From Nitriliruptoraceae bacterium (lineage in GTDB: Bacteria; Actinomycetota; Nitriliruptoria; Nitriliruptorales; Nitriliruptoraceae), in contig PWEU01000207.1 in NCBI GenBank assembly GCA_003554005.1, positions 1 through 9,686 of the forward strand: DNA of 9,686 nt, given 5' to 3'. Position numbers and translations under genes: made by a program. Shown piece after piece: positions 1-5,973 of the stretch (position 1 is the first letter of the stretch; every line of letters starts with the position of its first letter). The notes under the pieces were generated by a model. That model saw only the letters and a program-made list of their open reading frames with translations. It was not told the DNA's origin and did no database searches.

Positions 1-197
1 CCGCGGTAGCGAGCCAGCCACAGGGGCACCAGCATCGTGACCAGGCCGAGCCACACCACCTCGAGGACCGCTCCCAGCAGGCCGGTGCGGGGGACCAGCG
101 GGAGCCGGGTGATGAAGCCGATGACCGTGGGCCCGATGATGGCCACGGCGGCAGCGAGGATGACGTCCGTCTTGGCGTCGTCGGCGTCGATGAACAC
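1..197 (-). CDS. Unidentified membrane protein, N-terminal fragment (runs off the left edge)
   Basis: An open minus-strand frame begins with GTG at 197-195 and continues through the window edge, giving 65 visible residues. They start VFIDADDAKTDVILAAAVAI, with the initiator read as Met. Two hydrophobic stretches, about residues 12-29 and 40-61, look like membrane spans separated by a short loop containing RLPLVPRTG. I do not recognise the family, and only the N-terminus is present. The start was chosen because a TAGCGT -10-like box (211-206) ends 8 bases before the GTG, which fits a leaderless transcript, and no ATG, GTG or TTG is seen in frame for about 45 bases upstream. No Shine-Dalgarno sequence would fit in that space. 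It is divergent from the cinA-like gene. A start further upstream cannot be excluded. Confidence 0.5.
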   Translation of the reverse strand, partial: MFIDADDAKTDVILAAAVAIIGPTVIGFITRLPLVPRTGLLGAVLEVVWLGLVTMLVPLWLARYR

Positions 198-205
198 GAG
201 CCTGG

Positions 206-211
206 ACGCTA
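206..211 (-). promoter_or_regulatory. Putative -10 box (TAGCGT) for the left membrane-protein gene
   Basis: TAGCGT on the minus strand fits the actinobacterial TANNNT -10 pattern and lies 8 bases before the GTG at 197. Transcription would therefore begin at or next to the start codon. No convincing -35 hexamer is visible 16-18 bases upstream. Confidence 0.35.
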
Positions 212-227
212 CCAGCCGGGGGCTGGC

Positions 228-233
228 TACCCT
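228..233 (+). promoter_or_regulatory. Putative -10 box (TACCCT) upstream of the cinA-like operon
   Basis: TACCCT preceded by GGC fits the TANNNT pattern and would give a leader of about 65-70 bases before the GTG at 308. No clear -35 is visible. The 110-base divergent space (198-307) also holds a dyad, CCAGCC/GGCTGG (212-217 and 221-226), and two direct copies of GCTACC (208-213 and 226-231). The call is weak on its own. Confidence 0.25.
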
Positions 234-295
234 GCTCCTCCCCGTCGACCGCACCCGCACCGCGGCTCGACCCTCGCGGGACCACGCCCGCTCCC

Positions 296-301
296 GAGGA
301 G
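296..301 (+). promoter_or_regulatory. Ribosome binding site of the cinA-like gene
   Basis: GAGGAG lies 6 bases before the GTG at 308. It supports that codon over the internal ATG six codons into the frame. Confidence 0.7.
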
Positions 302-307
302 CCAGAC

Positions 308-1249
308 GTGCTCGAAGCTTCCATGATCGTCGTCGGTGACGAGATCCTGGGCGGCTACGTCACCGACGTGAACTCGCCGCTGCTCGCCCGGGTGCTGCGC
401 GAGAACGGCGTCGGGCTCTCCTGCGTCCACGTCGTGGCCGACGACCTGGCAGCGATCGACGAGGCGCTGGGTCTCGAGCTGGCTCGCGCACGACCACGGG
501 TGGTCGTGACCTCCGGCGGCGTCGGCTCCACCCCCGACGACCTGACCTTCGAGGCGGTGGCCGCCAGCCTGGGCCGGGGCCTGGTCACCGATCCGACGAT
601 CGGCGCGAAGGTCGACGGCGCGCTGGCCTGGTCGGCCGAGCAGGGCTTCCCGGTCTCCGACGAGTTCACCCGGCACCTGCTGCGCATGGCCCGGATCCCC
701 GAGGGCAGCCGGCTGGTGGAGCGCTCCGACGGTTGGGCCCCCGGGGTCCTGGTCGACGTCGAGGGTGGGGTCGACGCCGGAGGGGTCACCGTCGCGATCC
801 TGCCGGGGGTGCCCTCGGAGTTCGCCGCCCTGCTCACCGAGGCGGTGGCGCCGGAGGTGCTCGCCGGCCGCAACCCCACGCCCTACGTCACCGAGCTGTC
901 CCACGGCTACCCGGAGAGCGTGCTCAACCTCGCCTTCGTCGAGGTGATGGAGCGTTACCCCGACGTCAAGCTCGGCAGCTACCCGGGCCGGCCCTCGATC
1001 GTGCGGCTCAGTGGTGTCCGTTCCGAGGTGGAGGCGGCCGCGGCCCGGATCGCGGCGGTGCTGGCCGAGCTCGACGCGAGCGACGCCGGGCAGCGGCTGT
1101 CTGCGGCACGGGCGGCACGGGCGGCCCGCGCGACCGGCACCCGCTCGCGGTCCGCGACCGCGAGCGCCGCGGGATCCGCGACCGCGAGCGCTGCGGAGTC
1201 CGCGACCGCGAGCGCCGCGGGATCCGCGACCGATGAGGAGGAGGCGTGA
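308..1249 (+). CDS. CinA-type protein (molybdopterin-binding / MoCF_biosynth domain) with low-complexity tail
   Basis: The 313-residue product matches the N-terminal domain of competence/damage-inducible protein CinA (COG1058), which has the fold of MoaB/MogA. Visible hallmarks are VVGDEILGGYVTDVNS at residues 8-23, TSGGVGSTPDDLTFEAVA at 68-85 (the nucleotide/pterin-binding TSGG...T.DD loop), LPGVPSEF at 165-172, and the pair GYPES / KLGSYPGRPS at 200-230. Stand-alone members of this domain lack the C-terminal nicotinamide-nucleotide amidase domain of full-length CinA, and so does this one. In characterised CinA the domain hydrolyses ADP-ribose; whether that holds here is unknown. Residues about 263-313 are a low-complexity Ala/Ser/Arg tail encoded by tandem repeats and are probably disordered. 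The GTG start is set by GAGGAG 6 bases upstream. The stop overlaps the mca start (GTGA), so the two are probably translationally coupled. The domain call is strong and the cellular role is uncertain. Confidence 0.85.
   Translation: MLEASMIVVGDEILGGYVTDVNSPLLARVLRENGVGLSCVHVVADDLAAIDEALGLELARARPRVVVTSGGVGSTPDDLTFEAVAASLGRGLVTDPTIGAKVDGALAWSAEQGFPVSDEFTRHLLRMARIPEGSRLVERSDGWAPGVLVDVEGGVDAGGVTVAILPGVPSEFAALLTEAVAPEVLAGRNPTPYVTELSHGYPESVLNLAFVEVMERYPDVKLGSYPGRPSIVRLSGVRSEVEAAAARIAAVLAELDASDAGQRLSAARAARAARATGTRSRSATASAAGSATASAAESATASAAGSATDEEEA
1103..1129 (+). repeat. 9-bp tandem repeat (GCGGCACGG, about 2.7 copies) in the cinA-like gene
   Basis: Two exact copies (1103-1111, 1112-1120) and a diverged third (1121-1129) encode the AARAARAARA stretch at the start of the low-complexity tail. 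Confidence 0.7.
1151..1232 (+). repeat. 24-bp tandem repeat, about 3.4 copies, encoding the SATASAAG tail
   Basis: Units lie at 1151-1174, 1175-1198 and 1199-1222, with a partial fourth copy at 1223-1232. Each begins TCCGCGACCGCGAGCGC. Units 1 and 3 are identical and unit 2 differs at a few positions. The unit is a multiple of three, so copy-number change would add or remove eight residues (SATASAAG or SATASAAE) without shifting the frame. The array ends a few bases before the mca ribosome binding site. Confidence 0.9.
1235..1244 (+). promoter_or_regulatory. Ribosome binding site of mca (GAGGAGGAGG)
   Basis: A strong purine-rich Shine-Dalgarno run lies inside the last codons of the cinA-like gene and encodes its terminal Glu residues (EEE). 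It ends 1 base before the GTG, and the first GAGGAG is spaced 5 bases from it. This fixes the mca start at 1246. Confidence 0.75.
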
Positions 1250-2163
1250 CCCGCCGACTGCTGTTCGTCCACGCCCACCCCGACGACGAGTCGTCGAAGG
1301 GTGCGGCCACCGCCGCGCGCTACGTCGATGATGGCGCCGAGGTGGTCCTGGTGACCTGCACCGGTGGTGACGCGGGGGACGTCCTCAACCCCAAGGCCGC
1401 GCCGATCGCCCGGCAGGACATGCGTGCCACCAGGGTCCGTGAGCTGCAGGCGGCCGTCGCGGCGATCGGCTTCACCCGGACCCACGAGCTCGGCTACCTC
1501 GATTCGGGCTACCACGAGGACCCCGCGGACGTCGCCGAGGGCACCTTCGCCCGCGTCCCGCTCGACGAGCCCTCCGGCGCCCTGGCGGCGATCCTGCGCC
1601 GAGAGCGGCCCCACGTGGTGGTGACCTACCCGGAGAACGGCGGCTACCCCCACCCCGACCACATCATGAACCACCTGGTCACCATGCGCGGGCTGGAGCT
1701 CGCCGAGGATCCGCACGCCGACCTCGGCGAGGCCCTGGGGGCGGACCTGCTGCCCTGGCGCGTCCCGAAGGTATACGCCACCTCGACGTTCCCCCTGGAA
1801 CGGCTGGACGCGCTCCACAACGCGATGATGGCGACCCACGGGCAGAGCCCCTACACCGAGTGGCTGGAGGGCCGGCGCGACCGCGTGCCCCAGGAGGTCC
1901 CCGACGCCCGGGTGCGGTGCGCCGCGCAGTTCCCACGCCGGGACGCTGCCCTACTGGCCCACGTCAGCCAGATCGATCCGGAGGGGTTCTGGTTCGGGGT
2001 GCCCAGGGACCTCGAGGCGGCTCACTACCCCTACGAGGCCTACGACCTGCTGCGCACCGATGTGCTGGTGCAGCCCGTCGAGGGCGACCTGTTCGCCGGG
2101 CTGGACGTCGATGCCATCGAGGCCGCCCACGCCGAGGGCGCCCGCATCGCCCGCGGAGCGTGA
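1246..2163 (+). CDS. mca: Mycothiol S-conjugate amidase (Mca), PIG-L/LmbE family zinc deacetylase
   Basis: Mca is a cytosolic zinc amidase that cleaves S-conjugates of mycothiol to glucosaminyl-inositol and an N-acetylcysteine S-conjugate (mercapturic acid), the detoxification step of the mycothiol pathway. The 305-residue product carries the LmbE zinc motif HAHPDDESSKGA (residues 9-20; predicted zinc ligands His11 and Asp14, catalytic base Asp13), TGGDAGDVLNP (39-49) and ENGGYPHPDH (130-139; His136 and His139, the latter the expected third zinc ligand). It also has the C-terminal AHVSQIDPEGFWFGVP segment. The HPDDESSKGA and QIDP...F signatures and the length resemble mycobacterial Mca (about 288 residues) more than MshB, from memory and without an alignment. 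MshB is the main alternative. The GTG start overlaps the preceding stop by 4 bases, and its own TGA overlaps the GTG of the MFS exporter. Confidence 0.9.
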   Translation: MTRRLLFVHAHPDDESSKGAATAARYVDDGAEVVLVTCTGGDAGDVLNPKAAPIARQDMRATRVRELQAAVAAIGFTRTHELGYLDSGYHEDPADVAEGTFARVPLDEPSGALAAILRRERPHVVVTYPENGGYPHPDHIMNHLVTMRGLELAEDPHADLGEALGADLLPWRVPKVYATSTFPLERLDALHNAMMATHGQSPYTEWLEGRRDRVPQEVPDARVRCAAQFPRRDAALLAHVSQIDPEGFWFGVPRDLEAAHYPYEAYDLLRTDVLVQPVEGDLFAGLDVDAIEAAHAEGARIARGA

Positions 2164-3392
2164 CGGCCGGGTCCAGCGACCGTGGGCGGCCCCCGCGGCG
2201 GTCGCCGCTGGGGGTCCTGCGGGTCCGTGAGTTCCGCATCTACTGGCTGGGTGCGTCGCTGTCGAGCATCGGGACGTGGTTCCAGAACATCGCCGCGGGT
2301 CTGTTGGTCTACGAGCTGACCCGCTCCACGCTGGCGGTCGGTGCCGTGAACTTCGCCCAGTTCATCGGCTCTATCCTGCTGGTGTCGGTGGCCGGAGGTG
2401 CCGCCGACCGCTACGACCGGCGCCGGCTGCTGATGGTCTCCCAGAGCGTCGCCGCCGTGGTCGGCGCGGCGCTGGCAGCGGTGACGCTGCTCGGGGCGGT
2501 GACCCCCGCCATCGTGATCGGGGCAGCCCTGCTGCTCGGGTTCTCCCTCGCCTTCATGGTCCCGGCGCTCCTGGCGCTGATCCCGCTGCTGGTCGATGAG
2601 GCCGACCTCGACGCGGCGATCGCCATCAACTCCGTGTCCTTCAACCTGGCGCGGGCCGTCGGGCCCGTGCTCGGGGCGTTGGTCGTCGGCTCGGCCGGGT
2701 ACGGGATCGCCTTCGCGCTCAACGCCCTGTCGTTCATGGCCTTCGTCGGTGCGCTGGCGCTGGTGCGGCCCCGGCCCCAGGGCCGTGCCGAGGGGGACCG
2801 TCCCCGGTTGCTGGAGACGATCCGGCTCGTGCGCAGCGTGCCCGCCTGGTGGGCCGTGCTGGTGGCGACGACCGTGATCTCGATGTCCACCGACCCGATC
2901 AACACCCTCACACCCGAGCTGGCGCTCGACACCTTCGGTGGCCGGGAGCTCGATGCCGGGCTGTTCGTCGGCGCCTTCGGCATGGGCGCCACGCTCACGG
3001 CCCTCACCCTGACCGACTGGCTCCGGCGTCGTCGTCGTGCGCTGCCCGGCGCCATGCTCGTCCAGGGCGCCGGGATGGTGCTGGTCGGGGTGGCTCCGAT
3101 CATCGAGGTGGCCTACGTCGGGATGGCGGTCTCCGGCGGTGGCTTCATCGCCGGCATCACGCGCTCGTCGGTGCGGCTGCAGACCGAGGTCCCCGACCTG
3201 CAGCGGGGCCGGGTGATGGCCCTGTGGAGCGTCGCCTTCGTCGGGACCCGGCCCTTCGCCGCGCTCGTCAGCGGCACGATCGCCGAGATCGCCAGCGCCC
3301 GTGTCGCCGCGTTGGCGCTGTCCCTGCCGGTGCTTCTGCTGGCCCCCTGGGTCGGTCGGCAGCTGGAGCGGCCCACGCCCCCGCTCAGATGA
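2160..3392 (+). CDS. MFS exporter (EntS-like, MFS_3 family)
   Basis: The 410-residue integral membrane protein is a major facilitator superfamily proton-driven exporter of the enterobactin-exporter-like group. Features are FRIYWLGASLSSIGTWFQN (residues 25-43, first helix), the motif-A loop AGGAADRYDRRRLL (78-91), and NSVSFNLARAVGPVLGAL (157-174), a typical MFS_3 signature. A central cytoplasmic loop (about 203-228) and a second set of six hydrophobic segments ending near 398 follow. The start is the GTG that overlaps the mca stop (GTGA). Only a weak GGAG sits next to it, so translation probably depends on ribosomes finishing mca. The frame stays open far upstream of this GTG, but that part lies inside mca and is a high-GC artefact. 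The substrate is unknown. Coupling to mca suggests export of mercapturates or another xenobiotic (inference). Confidence 0.85.
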   Translation: MTAGSSDRGRPPRRSPLGVLRVREFRIYWLGASLSSIGTWFQNIAAGLLVYELTRSTLAVGAVNFAQFIGSILLVSVAGGAADRYDRRRLLMVSQSVAAVVGAALAAVTLLGAVTPAIVIGAALLLGFSLAFMVPALLALIPLLVDEADLDAAIAINSVSFNLARAVGPVLGALVVGSAGYGIAFALNALSFMAFVGALALVRPRPQGRAEGDRPRLLETIRLVRSVPAWWAVLVATTVISMSTDPINTLTPELALDTFGGRELDAGLFVGAFGMGATLTALTLTDWLRRRRRALPGAMLVQGAGMVLVGVAPIIEVAYVGMAVSGGGFIAGITRSSVRLQTEVPDLQRGRVMALWSVAFVGTRPFAALVSGTIAEIASARVAALALSLPVLLLAPWVGRQLERPTPPLR

Positions 3393-4863
3393 GCTCCCAG
3401 GTGTGCACCGGCTCGTTCGAGCGCATGTGGAGCAGGTAGCGTCGCGTCATCTCCACCAGCGCCTCCTCCCGCTCCATCGGGCTGTCGTCGAACAGTTGGT
3501 GGAAGGGGTGGACCTGCCAGGTCGAGCCCGTGCGGCGCTTGAGCGCCCGCTGCTCGATGATGCCGAGGTAGTGGTCCCGGTCCCGGCGGTCCACGCCCCA
3601 GCTGTCCAGCCCCCGGTGCGCGAGCGGCAGCAGGGTGCGCAGGATCAGCTCGCTGGCCGGGACCTCCCCGACCCCCGGCCAGTACAGCTGGCTCTCGATC
3701 CCGTCCCGGGCGGCGGCGCGGAAGTTCTCGGCGGCGGCGGCGAAGGACAGCTGCCGGGTGATGGGCTCGTCGAGGTCGGCGACACCCCGGACGAGGCCGT
3801 AGTAGAAGGCGGCGTTGGCGACGGGGTCGACCATCGTCGGACCGGCCGGCAGCACGCGGTTCTCGACGCGCAGGTGGGGCTTGCCCCGGGCGATCGCGTA
3901 GATCGGACGGTTCCAGCGGTAGATGGTCCCGTTGTGCAGCACCATCTCGGGGAGCCGGGGGACGTCGCCCCGGCCGAGCACCGCCTCGGGTTCCTCGCTG
4001 TCGACCTCGGGCAGCAGGGCAGGGAAGTAGCGCACGTTCTCGTCGAACAGGTCGACGATGTCGTCGATCCAGCGTTCCCCGAACCACACCCGGGGGCGGA
4101 CCCCCTGGGCGGTCAGCTCCTCGGACCGGGTGTCGATCGTCTGCTCGAACAGCGCGATCCGGGTCTCGCGCAGCAGCTCCTTGCCCAGCAGGAAGGGCGA
4201 GTTCGCGCCGGCAGCCACCTGCGCTGCCGCCACGGCCTGGGCCGCGTTCCACGCCTCCGCGAAACCGTCGGGGCTGACCTGGAGGGGGAGCTGGACCGAG
4301 GTGGCGGCGGCCTCCATGGCGATGGAGGAGGCCTGCAGCGACAGCCGCTCGACCCCCTCGATCTCCAGCAGCAGGTCCTCGCCTCGTGCGCCCAGGATCT
4401 GTTCGTTCAACAGGTGGTAGCGAGGGTTGGCCGAGAGGTTCTGGATCGTGACGTGCAGGTCCCTGAGGGGGGGGATGATGCCCACCATCGCGACGTGGGC
4501 CTCCAGTTCCTCCGCGCGACGGTCGGCGAAGGCGAAGGAGGTCTGCAGCTCCTCCTCGATCTCGCGGAACACCGTGGCGATGAGCTTGTGGGGGGCGAGG
4601 TTGAACTCGATGTTGAACTGCGCGAGCTCGGTCTGGAAGTCCTCCGACTCGATCCGTGACAGCAGTTCGGCGTTGATCATGGTGGGTTCACCGTCGTCGT
4701 CGACGACGTAGAACTCGACCTCGACCCCGATCAGCTTGCGCTCGGTCTCGAAGCGTTGGTCGGCCAACAACTGTTTGAACACCGCCAGGTTGCGCTTGAC
4801 CTTCTCGCGGTAGCGCTGGCGGTCCTCGCGGGTGTACCGCGTCTCTTCGATGTCCTGCCCCAA
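3385..4863 (-). CDS. Glutamate-cysteine ligase family protein (GCS2-type, about 490 residues)
   Basis: The 492-residue product belongs to the carboxylate-amine/glutamate-cysteine ligase superfamily, which uses ATP to join glutamate to an amine such as cysteine. Numbered from the TTG start, it shows LIGVEVEFYVVD (44-55, metal/glutamate-binding acidic residues), FQTELAQFNIEFNLAPHKL (76-94), ARGEDLLLEIEGVE (159-172), TSVQLPLQV (188-196), ANSPFLLGKELLRETR (220-235) and PHLRVENRVLPAGPTMVD (329-346). Long actinobacterial homologues of this type are annotated glutamate-cysteine ligase and are longer than YbdK (about 370). Their true substrate is not established to my knowledge, and an EgtA-like or other gamma-glutamyl ligase is possible. 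I chose TTG at 4863 because MGQDIEETRYTREDRQRYRE fits the family N-terminus and a TAGCAT box lies just upstream. A GTG at 4947 would add 28 unconserved residues. The 3' end overlaps the converging MFS gene by 8 bases. Confidence 0.8.
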   Translation of the reverse strand: MGQDIEETRYTREDRQRYREKVKRNLAVFKQLLADQRFETERKLIGVEVEFYVVDDDGEPTMINAELLSRIESEDFQTELAQFNIEFNLAPHKLIATVFREIEEELQTSFAFADRRAEELEAHVAMVGIIPPLRDLHVTIQNLSANPRYHLLNEQILGARGEDLLLEIEGVERLSLQASSIAMEAAATSVQLPLQVSPDGFAEAWNAAQAVAAAQVAAGANSPFLLGKELLRETRIALFEQTIDTRSEELTAQGVRPRVWFGERWIDDIVDLFDENVRYFPALLPEVDSEEPEAVLGRGDVPRLPEMVLHNGTIYRWNRPIYAIARGKPHLRVENRVLPAGPTMVDPVANAAFYYGLVRGVADLDEPITRQLSFAAAAENFRAAARDGIESQLYWPGVGEVPASELILRTLLPLAHRGLDSWGVDRRDRDHYLGIIEQRALKRRTGSTWQVHPFHQLFDDSPMEREEALVEMTRRYLLHMRSNEPVHTWELI

Positions 4864-4869
4864 GGGGTT

Positions 4870-4879
4870 CCCCCACCCC
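4870..4879 (-). promoter_or_regulatory. Purine-rich candidate ribosome binding site (GGGGTGGGGG) of the ligase gene
   Basis: On the minus strand this G-rich run ends 6 bases before the TTG. It is not a classical AGGAGG. The start codon is also embedded in the perfect palindrome CCCCTTGGGG (4867-4858), and the adjacent GGGGAACCCC (4873-4864) is a second, overlapping palindrome. Confidence 0.35.
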
Positions 4880-4889
4880 GGTAGGCGGG

Positions 4890-4895
4890 ATGCTA
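4890..4895 (-). promoter_or_regulatory. Putative -10 box (TAGCAT) of the ligase gene
   Basis: TAGCAT on the minus strand fits TANNNT and places the transcript start near 4883, about 20 bases before the TTG at 4863. The position 17 bases upstream reads TACTCC, a poor -35. If this promoter is real it rules out the GTG at 4947 as the start. Confidence 0.4.
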
Positions 4896-4957
4896 GGCGG
4901 CACGGGCCGATGGGAGTAGCACCAGCCGCGTCGGAGCTGCTGGCCACGGTCGCTCAG

Positions 4958-4963
4958 TAACCT
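4958..4963 (+). promoter_or_regulatory. Putative -10 box (TAACCT) of the EamA-GNAT-pdxH operon
   Basis: TAACCT fits TANNNT and would give a leader of about 60 bases before the GTG at 5032. It lies back to back with the ligase promoter. No strong -35 hexamer is visible. Confidence 0.4.
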
Positions 4964-4984
4964 GCGCGGCGTCGGGCAGCGCGG

Positions 4985-5016
4985 CCGGCACACCCCGGCA
5001 CACCCCGGCACACCCC
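4985..5016 (+). repeat. 10-bp tandem repeat (CCGGCACACC, 3.2 exact copies) in a 5' leader
   Basis: Exact copies lie at 4985-4994, 4995-5004 and 5005-5014, followed by CC. The repeat sits between the putative -10 box and the Shine-Dalgarno sequence of the transporter gene, so it would be transcribed in the leader. The 10-bp period is about one helical turn. Confidence 0.85.
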
Positions 5017-5020
5017 TGAT

Positions 5021-5025
5021 GAGGA
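5021..5025 (+). promoter_or_regulatory. Ribosome binding site of the EamA transporter gene
   Basis: GAGGA lies 6 bases before the GTG at 5032 and decides that start over the internal ATG at residue 15. Confidence 0.6.
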
Positions 5026-5031
5026 CCTTCC

Positions 5032-5973
5032 GTGTCGCCAGCTCCTCCGCCGGCCTCCCAGCGCCGGCTCCCGATGGTGGTCCGACCCTGGCTCGGGGCG
5101 GTGTTGATCTCCTTCTCCGGGGTGTGGGTGCGGCTGGCCGACGTCGAGGTGGCCCGCTCCGCTCTCCTGCGTGTGGCCTACGCCCTGCCGTTGCTGGCCG
5201 TGCTGGTGGCGGTCCGGGCCGGGACCGGGGACGTGTCGCGGCGGTGGTTCCAGCCCGTGGCCTTCGCCGCCGGGCTGCTGTTCGGGGTGAACCTGGTCGC
5301 CTGGCACGGGTCGATCCGGATCATCGGCGCCGGGCTCGGGACGGTGCTGCCGAACCTGCAGGTGGTCGTGGTGGGCCTGCTCGGGGTGGTGCTGTTCCGG
5401 GAACGTCCGCGGGCCGGGTTCTGGTTCGCCCTGCCCGTGGTGCTGCTCGGCATCTGGCTGCTATCGGCCCTCGGCCAGCCGGTGATCGCCGACGGCTCCG
5501 TGCCGCTGGGGGGGGGGCTCGGGGTGCTGGCGGGGGTCACCTACGGCACCTGGCTGGTGGTGCTGCGGTTCGCCCGGGGACGATCCGGTGGCAGCTCCGC
5601 CCCGGAGATGCTGTGGTCGCTGACGCTCGGCGGGTTCGTGGTGACCGGTGCCGTGGCCCTGTGGGAGGGGGTCGCCGGCCCGGCGGGCTGGCCGGCCGAC
5701 GGGTGGTTGCTGGTCCTGGCTATCGGCTCGCAGGTGGTGGGGTGGCTGCTGCTGACCTCCTCGATCCACCTGCTGCCCGCGGCGGCGACCTCGGTGGCGT
5801 TGCTGCTGCAGCCCGTGCTGGCGCTGTTGTGGGGGGCGGTGCTGCTCTCCGAACCGGTCCGGGCCCCCCAGGTCGCCGGTGCCGCGATCGTGCTGGTGGG
5901 GGTCGCGTTGGCGCACCGTGCCGTGCGGACCGTCACGGTCGCACCGATCGTGACCGGGAGGAGCACACCGTGA
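5032..5973 (+). CDS. EamA/DMT-family transporter (10 membrane segments)
   Basis: The 313-residue hydrophobic protein is a drug/metabolite transporter superfamily member of the EamA type, a family that typically exports amino acids or other small metabolites. It has the two-repeat layout. The first half runs from about residue 18 to 147, with LISFSGVWVRLADVEVARSA (25-44), GLLFGVNLVAWHGSIRIIGA (81-100) and LFRERPR (121-127) at the end of helix 4. The second half runs from about 159 to 295, with GVLAGVTYGTWLVVLR (164-179), SSIHLLPAAATSVALLLQPV (243-262) and LLSEPVRAPQVAGAAIVLVG (271-290). The LxxE and pre-helix-9 LQP motifs are characteristic of the family. The GTG start has GAGGA upstream. A run of ten G (5508-5517) lies in the linker between the halves. 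The stop overlaps the GTG of the GNAT gene (GTGA). The substrate is unknown. Confidence 0.85.
   Translation: MSPAPPPASQRRLPMVVRPWLGAVLISFSGVWVRLADVEVARSALLRVAYALPLLAVLVAVRAGTGDVSRRWFQPVAFAAGLLFGVNLVAWHGSIRIIGAGLGTVLPNLQVVVVGLLGVVLFRERPRAGFWFALPVVLLGIWLLSALGQPVIADGSVPLGGGLGVLAGVTYGTWLVVLRFARGRSGGSSAPEMLWSLTLGGFVVTGAVALWEGVAGPAGWPADGWLLVLAIGSQVVGWLLLTSSIHLLPAAATSVALLLQPVLALLWGAVLLSEPVRAPQVAGAAIVLVGVALAHRAVRTVTVAPIVTGRSTP
5956..5963 (+). promoter_or_regulatory. Ribosome binding site of the GNAT gene (GGGAGGAG)
   Basis: A strong Shine-Dalgarno sequence lies within the 3' end of the transporter gene, 6 bases before the GTG at 5970. It excludes the longer upstream reading of the same frame. Confidence 0.75.

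Noticed and set aside
37..339. Small plus-strand open frame at the left edge
   Set aside because: It is antisense to the putative membrane protein, has a Ser/Thr/Arg-rich product with no ribosome binding site, and runs into the cinA-like gene.
1151..1232. CRISPR-like repeat array
   Set aside because: The 24-bp units are directly adjacent with no spacers and encode an in-frame SATASAAG tail.
979..1839. Minus-strand open frame opposite the cinA-like and mca genes
   Set aside because: It stays open through the GC-rich tandem repeat, which lacks stops in several frames. It has no domain and no start context.
1860..2159. Upstream extension of the MFS frame inside mca
   Set aside because: The added residues are Arg/Pro/Gly-rich and unlike an MFS N-terminus. 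The GTG at 2160 overlapping the mca stop gives the right length.
3113..4252. Minus-strand open frame (379 codons) across the ligase and MFS ends
   Set aside because: It overlaps two well-supported genes in other frames. The translation is Arg/Gly/Pro-rich, typical of an out-of-frame reading.
3301..4659. Plus-strand open frame (452 codons) opposite the ligase gene
   Set aside because: It is antisense to a gene with clear family motifs. The product has no recognisable fold and no credible ribosome binding site.
5019..5969. Upstream extension of the GNAT frame through the transporter gene
   Set aside because: The transporter frame is clearly the coding one. The GNAT domain starts after GTG 5970, which has a strong ribosome binding site.
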